Positions 25,905 to 34,383 of a DNA stretch of 43,866 nt are shown one piece after another. Both the position numbers and the translations under genes were made by a program. This DNA comes from Halieaceae bacterium UBA4452 (GTDB lineage: Bacteria; Pseudomonadota; Gammaproteobacteria; Pseudomonadales; Halieaceae). The first letter of the stretch is position 1. Every line of letters starts with the position of its first letter. Location: positions 1-43,866 of the forward strand of contig DGPA01000004.1 of NCBI GenBank assembly GCA_002389505.1, written 5' to 3'. The notes below the pieces were generated by a model. That model worked only from the letters and a program-made list of their open reading frames with translations. It searched no databases and was not told the origin of the DNA.

Positions 25905-26870
25905 ATGGCTTTGCCTGCAATACTCAACAACACGCTTACACTACCTGTTATAGGCTCACCGTTATTTATCATCTCCAACCCTGATCTAGTGATTGCCCAG
26001 TGTAAGGCGGGTATTGTTGGATCTTTCCCCGCTCTCAATGCTCGCCCCGAGTCGGCGCTAGACAAATGGCTGCAGCGCATTACCGATGAGCTTGATCGAC
26101 ACAATCAAGAAAATCCGGATAGCCCCGCAGCCCCCTACGCCGTCAACCAGATCGTTCACGGCTCAAATGGTCGTCTCGAGCATGACCTTGAGATGTGCGT
26201 GAAGTACCAAGTACCTATTGTCATTACTTCCTTAGGCGCAAAAGAAATCGTCAACGAGGCGGTGCACAGCTACGGTGGTATCACCCTGCACGATATTATT
26301 AACAACCGCTTCGCTAAAAAAGCCATCGAAAAAGGCGCCGATGGCTTGATCGCCGTGGCTTCTGGGGCTGGCGGTCACGCAGGGGGGCAATCGCCCTTTG
26401 CACTCATTCAAGAAATTCGTGAATGGTTCGACGGCCCGCTGATTTGCTCAGGTGCAATTGCCACGGGTGATGCGGTACTCGCCGCCCAGGCCATGGGCGC
26501 CGATTTAGCCTATATCGGCTCGGCGTTCATCGCCACCACTGAAGCGAATGCGGAACAAGACTACAAGCAAGCCATTGTCGATTGCGGTGCCGATGACATT
26601 ATCTATAGCAATTTATTCACCGGCATCCACGGCAACTACCTCCGTCCCTCAATTGAAAACGCCGGTCTCGATCCCAATAATTTGCCTGTTAGCGACCCCT
26701 CGGCAATGAACTTCGGCTCCGGCGGCGGTAGTGACGCGAAGGCTTGGAAAGATATCTGGGGGTCTGGCCAAGGCATCGGTGCCGTTAAGCACATTGGAAC
26801 CACCGCCGACTACGTTGCGAAGCTGAAGCTTGAATATAACGCGGCCAAACAAAGAGTGCTGTCAGCATGA
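25905..26870 (+). CDS. Nitronate monooxygenase-family FMN enzyme
   Basis: A 321-residue TIM-barrel flavoenzyme of the 2-nitropropane dioxygenase/nitronate monooxygenase family. Visible motifs are the N-terminal PVIGSPLFIIS, the phosphate-binding ASGAGGHAGGQSPF with the family's active-site His at residue 158, and CSGAIATGDAVLAAQAMGADLAYIGSAF (in parts), the barrel end that holds FMN. The family includes nitronate oxidases and enoyl reductases, so the substrate is open. The ribosome binding site TTAGGAGA is strong. The stop overlaps the start of the HMG-CoA reductase gene by 4 nt (ATGA), which argues that the two enzymes act in one pathway or process. Confidence 0.87.
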   Translation: MALPAILNNTLTLPVIGSPLFIISNPDLVIAQCKAGIVGSFPALNARPESALDKWLQRITDELDRHNQENPDSPAAPYAVNQIVHGSNGRLEHDLEMCVKYQVPIVITSLGAKEIVNEAVHSYGGITLHDIINNRFAKKAIEKGADGLIAVASGAGGHAGGQSPFALIQEIREWFDGPLICSGAIATGDAVLAAQAMGADLAYIGSAFIATTEANAEQDYKQAIVDCGADDIIYSNLFTGIHGNYLRPSIENAGLDPNNLPVSDPSAMNFGSGGGSDAKAWKDIWGSGQGIGAVKHIGTTADYVAKLKLEYNAAKQRVLSA

Positions 26871-28060
26871 ATGATAACAAGCGGGTGCCTCGCAGCAACG
26901 AGGACGACTACAGCGCAAGGATTGTTGAGCAACGCCAAGCTTTTATCGAAGCGCAAACGGGCGTAAAACTCAACCACACTAAGCAATTCTCCTACGATCC
27001 CCATGTCATGGCCGGCAATATTGAAAATATCTGGGGCGTATCCCAAGTACCCATCGGCGTAGCAGGGCCTTTGCTCGTTGATGGCGAGCATGCTCAAGGT
27101 GAATTCTATGTCCCGATGGCAACAGTGGAAGGAACTATGCTGGCCAGCTACAACCGCGGGATGAAAGTGATTCGAGAATCAGGCGGGGTAAAAACCACCA
27201 TTTCAGCAGAGTCGATGCAACGCGCTCCGCTGTTTATTTTTGCCGATGCCCGGGATGCCCGTGACTTCCAGTTATGGCTACGAGAAAACTTTGAAGGGAT
27301 CAAGCAACAAGCGGAAAGCACCACGTCCGTGGGTAAGCTCCTTGAAATTGAAAACTATCATGCACATAACTTTGTCGCATGCCGATTTGACTACTCTACC
27401 GGGGACGCGGCGGGTCAAAACATGACCAGCCGCGCCACCTTCTTTGCCTGTGAATGGATCCGAGATAACTACCCGGGCAAGTTACGTAATTATATGCTGT
27501 CGGGAAATTTTGATACCGAGAAGAAAACTTCTTCGATTAATATGCTTAAAGGTCGTGGGCGCCGTGTTACGGCGGAGCTGACCATCCCGCGACAAGTATT
27601 GATGGATCATTTACGCATTACGCCCGAGCAAATGCAGTACGGCTATCAGGTATCGACGCTCTCCGCCTTTATGACTAACTCGTCAAATAATGCCAGCCAT
27701 CCTGCCAATGGGCTCGCCGCTTTATATCTGGCTACTGGGCAGGACATTGCAAATATTGGGGAATCGAACCAATGCACGGTGTACCAGCGAGTCACACGAG
27801 AGGGCGATCACTACTTCTCGATTACCTTGCCGTCAATCATTATGGCGAGTTACGGCGGAGGCACACGTCTACCCACTCAAAGCGAGTGCCTACAGATGAT
27901 GGACTGCCTGGGTAAAGACAAAGCACTAAAGCTCTGCGAAATTGCGGCTGGTCTGGTCGTAGCAGGTGAGCTGTCTTTGGGTGCAGCCACCCGCATTGAT
28001 AAAGCAACCCGCACCAACGAATGGGTAGATGCCCATGAGCGCTTAGGTCGAAACCGCTAG
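26867..28060 (+). CDS. Hydroxymethylglutaryl-CoA reductase, class I type
   Basis: Interconverts HMG-CoA and mevalonate. The 397-residue soluble protein has the catalytic core without a membrane domain. Class I landmarks are NIENIWGVSQVPIGVAGPL (in parts), the catalytic Glu88 (TVEGTMLAS), Lys219-Lys220 (TEKKTSSIN), GRGRR where most enzymes have GRGK, Asp293 (GQD) and a C-terminal His390 (DAHERLGRNR). Such an enzyme is unusual in gammaproteobacteria, which make isoprenoids by the MEP route. No other mevalonate gene is visible here. It could serve mevalonate or HMG-CoA catabolism, or a specialised mevalonate pathway encoded elsewhere. It is translationally coupled to the upstream flavoenzyme. 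Confidence 0.92.
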   Translation: MNDNKRVPRSNEDDYSARIVEQRQAFIEAQTGVKLNHTKQFSYDPHVMAGNIENIWGVSQVPIGVAGPLLVDGEHAQGEFYVPMATVEGTMLASYNRGMKVIRESGGVKTTISAESMQRAPLFIFADARDARDFQLWLRENFEGIKQQAESTTSVGKLLEIENYHAHNFVACRFDYSTGDAAGQNMTSRATFFACEWIRDNYPGKLRNYMLSGNFDTEKKTSSINMLKGRGRRVTAELTIPRQVLMDHLRITPEQMQYGYQVSTLSAFMTNSSNNASHPANGLAALYLATGQDIANIGESNQCTVYQRVTREGDHYFSITLPSIIMASYGGGTRLPTQSECLQMMDCLGKDKALKLCEIAAGLVVAGELSLGAATRIDKATRTNEWVDAHERLGRNR

Positions 28061-28283
28061 CACAGTGCCTTGGCTGGAGGCACACTGGCTTAGCTACCTG
28101 CCGGAATGTCCGATGTCAATTTTCGCCATCTCAACCCACCGGTGGCGAAAAGCTAACACCACTGCCCAATACACGGTGAGGAACTATCTTGGTAGCGAGA
28201 TACCTATAAAAAGTCTCTTGTGGCACCGCGCAAATTCACCTAGGTTGTACGTCAAAGACTTACTGGTGTGAAAAGGAGCGATT

Positions 28284-28718
28284 ATGCCCTCTGTGCTGTG
28301 TCATCTACCCGTCAACAAGCGCCAACCGTTGGGGTTTACCTTAATTGAATTACTGGTCGCTATCGCCATCATAGGTATTCTCGTCACGGTGGCGTTGCCA
28401 GCCTACCAAGATTTTGTTCGCAAAGGACGCAGAGCCGACGCCCGCAACGCCTTGATGGCCGTTCAAATGGCTCAAGAAAAGTATCGAGGCAACCATCTCG
28501 CCTATGCCACAGCGATGAGCAGTTTGCCCGTCAATGCCACCTCTGAAGGGGGCTACTATACCCTCACAGTAAAATCGGGCAGCGCAACGGCTAGCACCTA
28601 TGTTATCGAAGCAACCCCAGGGGGCACTCAAGCCGCTGATAGCTGTGGGACTTTTGCCGTCAATCACAATGGCGCCGACAACAGCAGTGGCTATGCCTCC
28701 GCCGATTGCTGGCGCTAG
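28284..28718 (+). CDS. pilE: Type IV minor pilin PilE
   Basis: A 144-residue prepilin. A 17-residue basic leader ending in Gly is followed by F-T-L-I-E-L-L-V-A-I-A-I-I-G, the class III signal cut by PilD, with Glu5 present. The globular part has two cysteines forming the usual C-terminal loop (from CGTF to the end). The protein ends in DCWR, as does Pseudomonas PilE from memory, which places it with minor pilin PilE rather than the major pilin PilA. AAGGAG lies 5 nt before the ATG. It is convergent with the PilV-like gene (40 bp) instead of lying at the end of the minor pilin operon. Confidence 0.91.
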   Translation: MPSVLCHLPVNKRQPLGFTLIELLVAIAIIGILVTVALPAYQDFVRKGRRADARNALMAVQMAQEKYRGNHLAYATAMSSLPVNATSEGGYYTLTVKSGSATASTYVIEATPGGTQAADSCGTFAVNHNGADNSSGYASADCWR

Positions 28719-28758
28719 AACAGACAGGACACAGGGCGGCCAGCTGTTGTTGCTTACA

Positions 28759-30369
28759 TCAACAATCCCTCAGCCGATTAGCCACGGCGACGGTCACGGT
28801 TGCGCTGTTATTAGCCGCAGTCAACGCTAGGGTTTCGGGGCTTATATAGCAAACAGTTTTGTTTGTTGAGGCACTCACCGCCAAGTTAAGAACGCTGTCT
28901 GCTGTCGGGCCGAAACCACAGGTCGCCGGGAATGACGCGTTGCCGCTATTGGACACTGAGCAACTTTCAACATTACTGGCAACAGTCACCGTAAGGGAGG
29001 GGTTTCCGCTCTTGACAATGACGTTCACCACCACCGAGCCCGACCATGGCTGTGATCCAGCATTGACCGACCACCCGAAGGAAGCGCTGTCAGTGAGATT
29101 GCCGTCGCTGACAGTGGCCGTCACCGCATAGTCAGACGCACTGCTATCGGTGAGTGTGCCGCTGATTTGCCCGCTACTGCTATCAATACTTAACCCCGCA
29201 GGCAGGCCCGAAGCAGAAAAAGTGAGCGGGTCATTTTCGGGATCACTGGCGCTGAGAGAAAGGCTCGGCGAGTCACCAACGTCCGTCGATTGATCGCTGA
29301 CTGCCGCTAAGGTAGGCGGATCATTTACTGGATTGACCGTCACGCTTACCGAGGCGCTGTCGGTGCCACCGTTGCCATCTGATACCGTATAGCTGAACGA
29401 TAGTGTGCCGTTATAATCGAGTGGGGCCGTGACTTGTATGGCACCGTTTTGAATGGTGGCCGATCCACTAGCAGGTTGCGTCACCGATTCAATCGTTAAA
29501 CTATCGCTGTTAATGTCAGTGTCATTACTTAGGACATCGACCACGACGCTGGAATCTTCGTCCATGGAAGCGCTATCGTCAGCGGCGACAGGGGCGCTAG
29601 CGTTATTAAGGTATCCCGAACAATCCACACCATAGCTCTCGCCGTCACTGGCATCACAAATATCAGGAATACTGTTGCCATCAATATCCTTCAAACTGGC
29701 ACTCGTCTGTACCGAGCAATTCTCGGTGACACTCCCGGTCGCATAGCTAGCACCACCCGCCCATGCACTGGCACAGCTTGTCGCTAGGGAGAGGCTTTCA
29801 AAATAATCGGCATTCAATAGCCCTATACCAGTAAAGTCGACGGACCCGCCTTCACTCACTGTCTGATCGATACTCGGCGCCATTGTGGTGCCCGAACCGA
29901 CCAGCACTGACACCGTGTACGTGCCTGTGTTCGTAGCGGCCAAGAGTGTACCTAGGGGCTCATAATCCGTGTCATCGATGACCGATGAACGCAAACTCAT
30001 TGACTTTGTTTGGTTGTCTCCGTCTAGGTACGGGTCAGTCCAACTGACACTCACTTCATAGTCATCGGCCCCATCCCCGTCGGTAATAGAGGGGCTGGCA
30101 ATGGTAAAAGTCATTTGCGCTGATGCTGACTGCATGGCGTTGATCTGATTAGATCGAAAGGCGGCGTTAGCTGCGTCCGGTCGGAAACGGGTCAGCTCCA
30201 TAGTCGATGTTGCCCGACTGATGCCGCCATTGCGCATGGAAGCATCATTCATTGCTTGGAACCAATCGGACATGAGCACCACCGTGCCCCCAGTCGCTAC
30301 CGCTAGTACAAAGGCGGCAATCATGACCTCAATGAGGCCAACACCGCGCTGTCGACGTCGTGACACCAT
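28759..30369 (-). CDS. PilV-like minor pilin fused to cadherin/Ig-like adhesin domains
   Basis: The ATG at 30369 gives 536 residues; the frame runs further upstream without protein-like sequence. MVSRRRQRG then VGLIEVMIAAFVLAVATGG is a PilV-type prepilin signal. After a pilin-like domain there is a TSP3-like loop (DIDGNSIPDICD, about 225-235). A cadherin-like/tandem-95 repeat follows (about 255-350: DEDSSVVVDVLSNDTD to VSVTVNPVNDPP in parts), then a putative Ig/He_PIG domain (about 350-440: LPAGLSIDSSSGQISG) and a Cys-containing beta-rich end. Ordinary PilV proteins have 150-200 residues, so this one looks like a pilus-tip adhesin. It follows the pilX stop by 1 nt. Confidence 0.83.
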   Translation of the reverse strand: MVSRRRQRGVGLIEVMIAAFVLAVATGGTVVLMSDWFQAMNDASMRNGGISRATSTMELTRFRPDAANAAFRSNQINAMQSASAQMTFTIASPSITDGDGADDYEVSVSWTDPYLDGDNQTKSMSLRSSVIDDTDYEPLGTLLAATNTGTYTVSVLVGSGTTMAPSIDQTVSEGGSVDFTGIGLLNADYFESLSLATSCASAWAGGASYATGSVTENCSVQTSASLKDIDGNSIPDICDASDGESYGVDCSGYLNNASAPVAADDSASMDEDSSVVVDVLSNDTDINSDSLTIESVTQPASGSATIQNGAIQVTAPLDYNGTLSFSYTVSDGNGGTDSASVSVTVNPVNDPPTLAAVSDQSTDVGDSPSLSLSASDPENDPLTFSASGLPAGLSIDSSSGQISGTLTDSSASDYAVTATVSDGNLTDSASFGWSVNAGSQPWSGSVVVNVIVKSGNPSLTVTVASNVESCSVSNSGNASFPATCGFGPTADSVLNLAVSASTNKTVCYISPETLALTAANNSATVTVAVANRLRDC

Positions 30370-30370
30370 C

Positions 30371-31522
30371 TTAGTCAATCTCCATATCGGACCACGTTCC
30401 TGGAACCGCATAAATGGTAATCCCACCAAAACCTGTAACATCAACCCCCGACAGTGCGGCAGAGTCAATCGCTGTATTGGCGTTTAAATCACTCATGTCG
30501 CCATTAACAATCAATGAACCATTCACATCAACCGCGCCCAAACCGTTCATGTCACAGGTCCCTTGCCCAAAATTACTGGCGTCGGATTCCACAAAGACCA
30601 ACCCCCAGACAACGTTATTACCCAAAAACAGCGAGCTACCCACCGAGTGGCAGTCATCAACGACAATCAGCACCGGCGAGTCAGCGGAGCCCCAGACTTT
30701 TCCGCCTTGACTCAGCGACGCATAATTACTGCTGTCTATCCAGTAAATATTGGAAACGGCATCGTTAGTGGCCGCCGCCTCAATCGCTGCTCGAGAAGTA
30801 GTAAAAATAGAGTTCCAGATGTCTGAACCATCTAGAGATGGATCATCAACGATTTGTTCATTGGTATTTTTATTTAAGTTACGATACCGCCGGTTGTTAG
30901 GGGAGCCCGACGCGTCAATATCCAGCGCAAGATTGGCACAATTATTCGCACTGACTATGGTCGTATCTTCGCCTGGGTTGGCAACGGACACCGAGGGGTT
31001 ACCCGTCACGTCGTCGATACATTGTGCGACCGTCAGAGGGGCATCGAGGGCAGTAGGATTAATCAGGCCTTTTTTGACATACCACTGGGTTACCGTTGCG
31101 CTATTGCCGACACCATTAGAAGCCGTCCCATAAATCTTTATTTGGGTGGCGTCAGCTGCATTCAACTCGAAGCCAAACTCAACTGCGTAGCTGCGACTGA
31201 CCGTGCTCGCACCACTGCTCTGGGCAAACGCAAGGCTTGTACCGGTGACACGATCACTGACCCATAAAGCATCTGTGGCAGCATTGCCATCGAGCCATAC
31301 GGCGCCCTGCGCGATGGCCGCCTCTGCCGCATAGAAAGCCTCTGTCGATGCGTGGGTATTGTTAGTTAACCTAATAGAATCCACGGTCGTTACCGTGATG
31401 GTGCGCACCGCCACCAAGGTGATAATCCCCAAGACGGCAACCACCACAATGGTATACGCACCTCTTTGACGCCTACCGTTGCGCCTCGCCGATCGGACAC
31501 GATGATGATAAGCCTCGCTCAT
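30371..31522 (-). CDS. pilX: PilX-like minor pilin/assembly protein
   Basis: A 383-residue type IV pilus minor component. An RRNGRRQRG leader precedes AYTIVVVAVLGIITLVAVRTI, the PilX-type hydrophobic helix, which as in many PilX/GspK relatives lacks Glu5. THASTEAFYAAEAAIAQG is the typical PilX follow-on helix. The C-terminal half is Asp/Asn/Ser-rich with a beta-helix look (GLVFVESDASNFGQG, VNGSLIVNGD). It is about twice the usual PilX length. Its start overlaps the pilW stop by 4 nt, and its stop lies 1 nt before the PilV-like start. Confidence 0.85.
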   Translation of the reverse strand: MSEAYHHRVRSARRNGRRQRGAYTIVVVAVLGIITLVAVRTITVTTVDSIRLTNNTHASTEAFYAAEAAIAQGAVWLDGNAATDALWVSDRVTGTSLAFAQSSGASTVSRSYAVEFGFELNAADATQIKIYGTASNGVGNSATVTQWYVKKGLINPTALDAPLTVAQCIDDVTGNPSVSVANPGEDTTIVSANNCANLALDIDASGSPNNRRYRNLNKNTNEQIVDDPSLDGSDIWNSIFTTSRAAIEAAATNDAVSNIYWIDSSNYASLSQGGKVWGSADSPVLIVVDDCHSVGSSLFLGNNVVWGLVFVESDASNFGQGTCDMNGLGAVDVNGSLIVNGDMSDLNANTAIDSAALSGVDVTGFGGITIYAVPGTWSDMEID

Positions 31523-32406
31523 GGGTATACCCTCGCAATCAGAACGTCGTTACGGGGTGTTACCAAAATCTCTGCCAATACCTGCCCGTCCGGCTGGGAA
31601 CCATCGGCTGCGGCAACGCATTGATTATCGGTTGTTTCAGGGTAGGCGCACATGGTTATTGCATAAAGCCGTTCAATACGACAGGACAAAGTGTCCCCAC
31701 ACTCGGCCGTATTGCTGTGATCATCGGCACCATCGCCATCGCAGTCGGTATCAAATGCGCAGCCAGTGTCGGCGTTGAAAACGGTTTCATCGACGACACT
31801 GACGTCAAATTGATCGACAAACATCTCACTGGCAATCGTCACTGGCTGCCAGGTACCGTCGGACGAAGCGCAGCTACTATCTCGGCCGCTAGTGGCAAGG
31901 TCATAGGCCGTAGGATGAATCTCTGCCACCGCCTCCATCACGCCGTTTGCCGAAAGGCGAAAGCCAAACCGATGGTGCAAATTGACGTCAGCACCAATCC
32001 CGCTGCTGGCGCAGGCAGAAAAATTAGCGTCATCCCCGGATTGACATTGATAGCCAGTAACGAAGGTATAGACCACACAGTCGGCGTTACCATTGTTCGT
32101 CACCTCGACAGCAGGAAAATCTCCTTCGTCACCCGCCACCCCGGAGCTACCTTGGGTACTCACTAGATAAGTTGCCAAGGTGGTGGGTTCCCCACGATAG
32201 CCGGCTCGGCGCATATCGCGGGCAATGGTGTCTAAAATGCTATTCACTTGTTCGCTCGAGCGTACGCTGTCGAACAATGACTTACCCGCGCCGACGGTCG
32301 TCACATAAAAGGTTGTCGCCGCCAAAGAAACGAAGGCACCTACAACAATTGAGACCATCAGCTCGGTTAAACTGAGACCACACTCCTTGTTTTTCATGGG
32401 TAACAC
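31519..32406 (-). CDS. pilW: PilW-like minor pilin
   Basis: A 295-residue prepilin with leader MLPMKNKECG and mature start LSLTELMVSIVVGAFVSLAATTFY (in parts), typical of PilW. RDMRRAGYRG (64-72) follows as in relatives. An internal acidic loop at 219-228 (DTDCDGDGADD) resembles a thrombospondin type 3/EF-hand calcium site, and several cysteines surround it. It overlaps pilX by 4 nt and follows the FimT-like gene by 46 bp. Confidence 0.88.
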   Translation of the reverse strand: MLPMKNKECGLSLTELMVSIVVGAFVSLAATTFYVTTVGAGKSLFDSVRSSEQVNSILDTIARDMRRAGYRGEPTTLATYLVSTQGSSGVAGDEGDFPAVEVTNNGNADCVVYTFVTGYQCQSGDDANFSACASSGIGADVNLHHRFGFRLSANGVMEAVAEIHPTAYDLATSGRDSSCASSDGTWQPVTIASEMFVDQFDVSVVDETVFNADTGCAFDTDCDGDGADDHSNTAECGDTLSCRIERLYAITMCAYPETTDNQCVAAADGSQPDGQVLAEILVTPRNDVLIARVYP

Positions 32407-32452
32407 ACCCTTGTCATACGCTTGCCCTGAGAAAATAGGGTATTGGTCTTAA

Positions 32453-32971
32453 TCACGAGCAGCCTGTGTAACCCAATGCTCCCGTTGCGGAGCACAGCGA
32501 TAGGCGCCCCATTAAATTCCTAGACACTTGCACGGATTCGCTAGCTATACCAAAAGTCACGCTACCCGCACCGTCGCTCACTAGAGATCTCAATGCGCTG
32601 ACGCTAAATTTTCGATCACCGCCAAAGTTATCCGTCGCCGTAGAAATGCTAAGCGTAACAACATCGCCAAAATCGCCACTGCTTCGATCAACGAGGGTGT
32701 CCCCAGTCGTAGGCGACGTCACCGTATAAGACCAGTCGTCAGCGGCTGTTACCGTAAACATCACTTGCATCTCATCGATAGGACCTCGCGCTATTGACTC
32801 ACTACGGGCACGGCGCATATCTGACGAAAATGTTTCAATCGCACTCTTGAGCTGCTGCCTGTCACTGATATTACCAAACGCGGGAATGCCGATTGCCAAC
32901 AATATGGCCACAATAGCGACCACCGTTATCAGCTCCACGAGCGTGAATCCCCTGTTCATTCGTTGTTTCAT
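32453..32971 (-). CDS. GspH/FimT-type pseudopilin
   Basis: From the ATG at 32971 the product has 172 residues: MKQRMNRG leader, then FTLVELITVVAIVAILLAIGIPAF, the class III signal with Glu5, and the GspH/FimT fold (RRARSESIARG). The frame extends to 33022, but the inner ATG has GGAAG about 8 nt upstream and gives a normal leader length. It is the first gene of the minor pilin run FimT-PilW-PilX-PilV. Members of this family prime pilus assembly with PilV, PilW and PilX. A 232-bp gap separates it from the divergent TlpA-like gene. Confidence 0.88.
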   Translation of the reverse strand: MKQRMNRGFTLVELITVVAIVAILLAIGIPAFGNISDRQQLKSAIETFSSDMRRARSESIARGPIDEMQVMFTVTAADDWSYTVTSPTTGDTLVDRSSGDFGDVVTLSISTATDNFGGDRKFSVSALRSLVSDGAGSVTFGIASESVQVSRNLMGRLSLCSATGALGYTGCS

Positions 32972-33203
32972 CAATGTCGCTTCCAGTGGCTTTTCCATGT
33001 TACGACAAACACTCTGCCACAACCCGTCGCAGAACGCGCATGCTCTGTATCTGAAGCGTGACAGACCTCACAGAGAATAGCTTATTGGCCGGCTGTACGT
33101 CAATTTGCCTCGCGCAAACTTGGTCATAGGCGCTCAGCTGTATTCACAGTATGATGACCACCGAAATAGCCCAATCCCTCACTCAACTTGGATGCTAGTA
33201 GCC

Positions 33204-33770
33204 ATGCAGATCGCATTAAACAACGCGGCTTTCACTCGCCAACAACGGCTGGCTACCGCCCTCTTAGTATTGGCAGCTATCACACTCTTTTCGTCTGTAG
33301 TCCTCGGCGAAGCCGAATCGGCAGCTGATTCCTCCCAAGGGGTAGCTGCACCGGCCTTCACCTTGCCCGCTATTAGTAACGAATCCGGTCAATTATCCCT
33401 TGCAGATCTACGTGGGCAGGTCGTGTACGTCGATTTTTGGGCCTCCTGGTGCGGGCCCTGTCGACTGTCGCTTCCCGCTATTGATGGGCTGTATCAAGAC
33501 CTCGCTGCGCAAGGATTTACCGCCCTGGCCGTCAGCATTGATATTGTCGAAGATGACGCCTTAGATTTTTTAAAGCGTTACCCAGTGTCGTATCCAGTGG
33601 TCATCGATATCGACAGCGCTATTCCACGACTTTACTCAGTCGAGGGAATGCCCTCGGGCTACTTAATTGATCGTCAAGGGATGATTCGCGAAGTGCATGT
33701 GGGCTATAAAAAGGGCGACGAGCGGCGATTGCGGCGGAGTATCGAAGCGCTCTTAGCAGAGCCATTTTAA
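33204..33770 (+). CDS. TlpA/ResA-like thioredoxin-fold protein
   Basis: A periplasmic or membrane-anchored thiol oxidoreductase. From the ATG at 33204 the product has 188 residues: an N-terminal hydrophobic anchor or signal (about 17-35), then a thioredoxin domain with active-site W-C-G-P-C (C83 and C86) and the cis-Pro segment GMPSGYLID. The frame also opens at a TTG (33105), but the added 33 residues precede the signal anchor and look non-coding. It could reduce cytochrome c or other periplasmic disulfides; the partner is unknown. Two more redox genes follow on the same strand. Confidence 0.85.
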   Translation: MQIALNNAAFTRQQRLATALLVLAAITLFSSVVLGEAESAADSSQGVAAPAFTLPAISNESGQLSLADLRGQVVYVDFWASWCGPCRLSLPAIDGLYQDLAAQGFTALAVSIDIVEDDALDFLKRYPVSYPVVIDIDSAIPRLYSVEGMPSGYLIDRQGMIREVHVGYKKGDERRLRRSIEALLAEPF

Positions 33771-33808
33771 CCATTGAGGGGTGCTAGCTAGGCGCGCACG
33801 CGTTATCA

Positions 33809-33822
33809 CATTGTCAACAATG
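33809..33822. repeat. 6-2-6 palindrome upstream of the DCC gene
   Basis: CATTGT-CA-ACAATG is perfect and lies 63 bp upstream of the DCC-family start codon, in the 115-bp gap after the TlpA-like gene. Its core TTGTCAACAA is related in sequence to the TCAACA elements upstream of soxB (43806-43832). It may be an operator; no regulator is identified. Confidence 0.35.
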
Positions 33823-33885
33823 CCCTGTCATCCAAGGAGGCTATCGGCGCGTAAAGTGGACGTATTTCCTGCTGGGTGAGGCACA

Positions 33886-34266
33886 ATGAACACCACTAGT
33901 TCCAGTCAATCCGACCGCGCCACTGACGTCCTCTATTACGATGGCCAATGTCCGCTGTGTGTGAAGGAGATGGACCGTTTACATCGCCTGAAAGACCAGC
34001 ACTTGCTGCTGAAAGATATTCACACGCTGCCAGAAGCCTATGACGATGACCCCGATTGCCCCCAACCCAGCAAAGAGCGACTTCTCCGCGTCCTGCATTT
34101 GCAGCGTAATGGCCGGTTTATCACCGGCATAGACGCTAATATTGCTGCATGGCAACACACCCGTTTTGGCCTCTGTTGGCGCTGGCTGGGCTGGCCCTTC
34201 ATACGACCAATTGCAGAGTTCGCCTATCACCGGTGGGCACAATGGCGTTACCAGCGATTATATTAG
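33886..34266 (+). CDS. DCC-family thiol-disulfide oxidoreductase (DUF393)
   Basis: A 126-residue protein of the DCC/YuxK family. The hallmark D-G-Q-C-P-L-C (C22 and C25) near the N-terminus is a thioredoxin-like CxxC. HLQRNGRFITGIDANIAAW and WLGWPFIRPIAEFAYHRWAQWRY (in parts) complete the family pattern. The function is not established experimentally for most members. It lies between the TlpA-like and flavin-reductase-like genes. Confidence 0.88.
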   Translation: MNTTSSSQSDRATDVLYYDGQCPLCVKEMDRLHRLKDQHLLLKDIHTLPEAYDDDPDCPQPSKERLLRVLHLQRNGRFITGIDANIAAWQHTRFGLCWRWLGWPFIRPIAEFAYHRWAQWRYQRLY

Positions 34267-34383
34267 GGTCGCGAGAAAACAAGGCCACCGGTGGATGCCT
34301 TCGTCGACACTCAGCAAACCCAATCGCCACGCATGGCTGTTGTCAATGGCTGGCAACACCCTAATACCGTTGAGGAGAACCGC

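Noticed and set aside
28220..28240. TGGCACC stretch upstream of pilE as a sigma-54 promoter
   Set aside because: The -24 part matches, but the -12 dinucleotide GC is absent at the required spacing, so I do not call a promoter.
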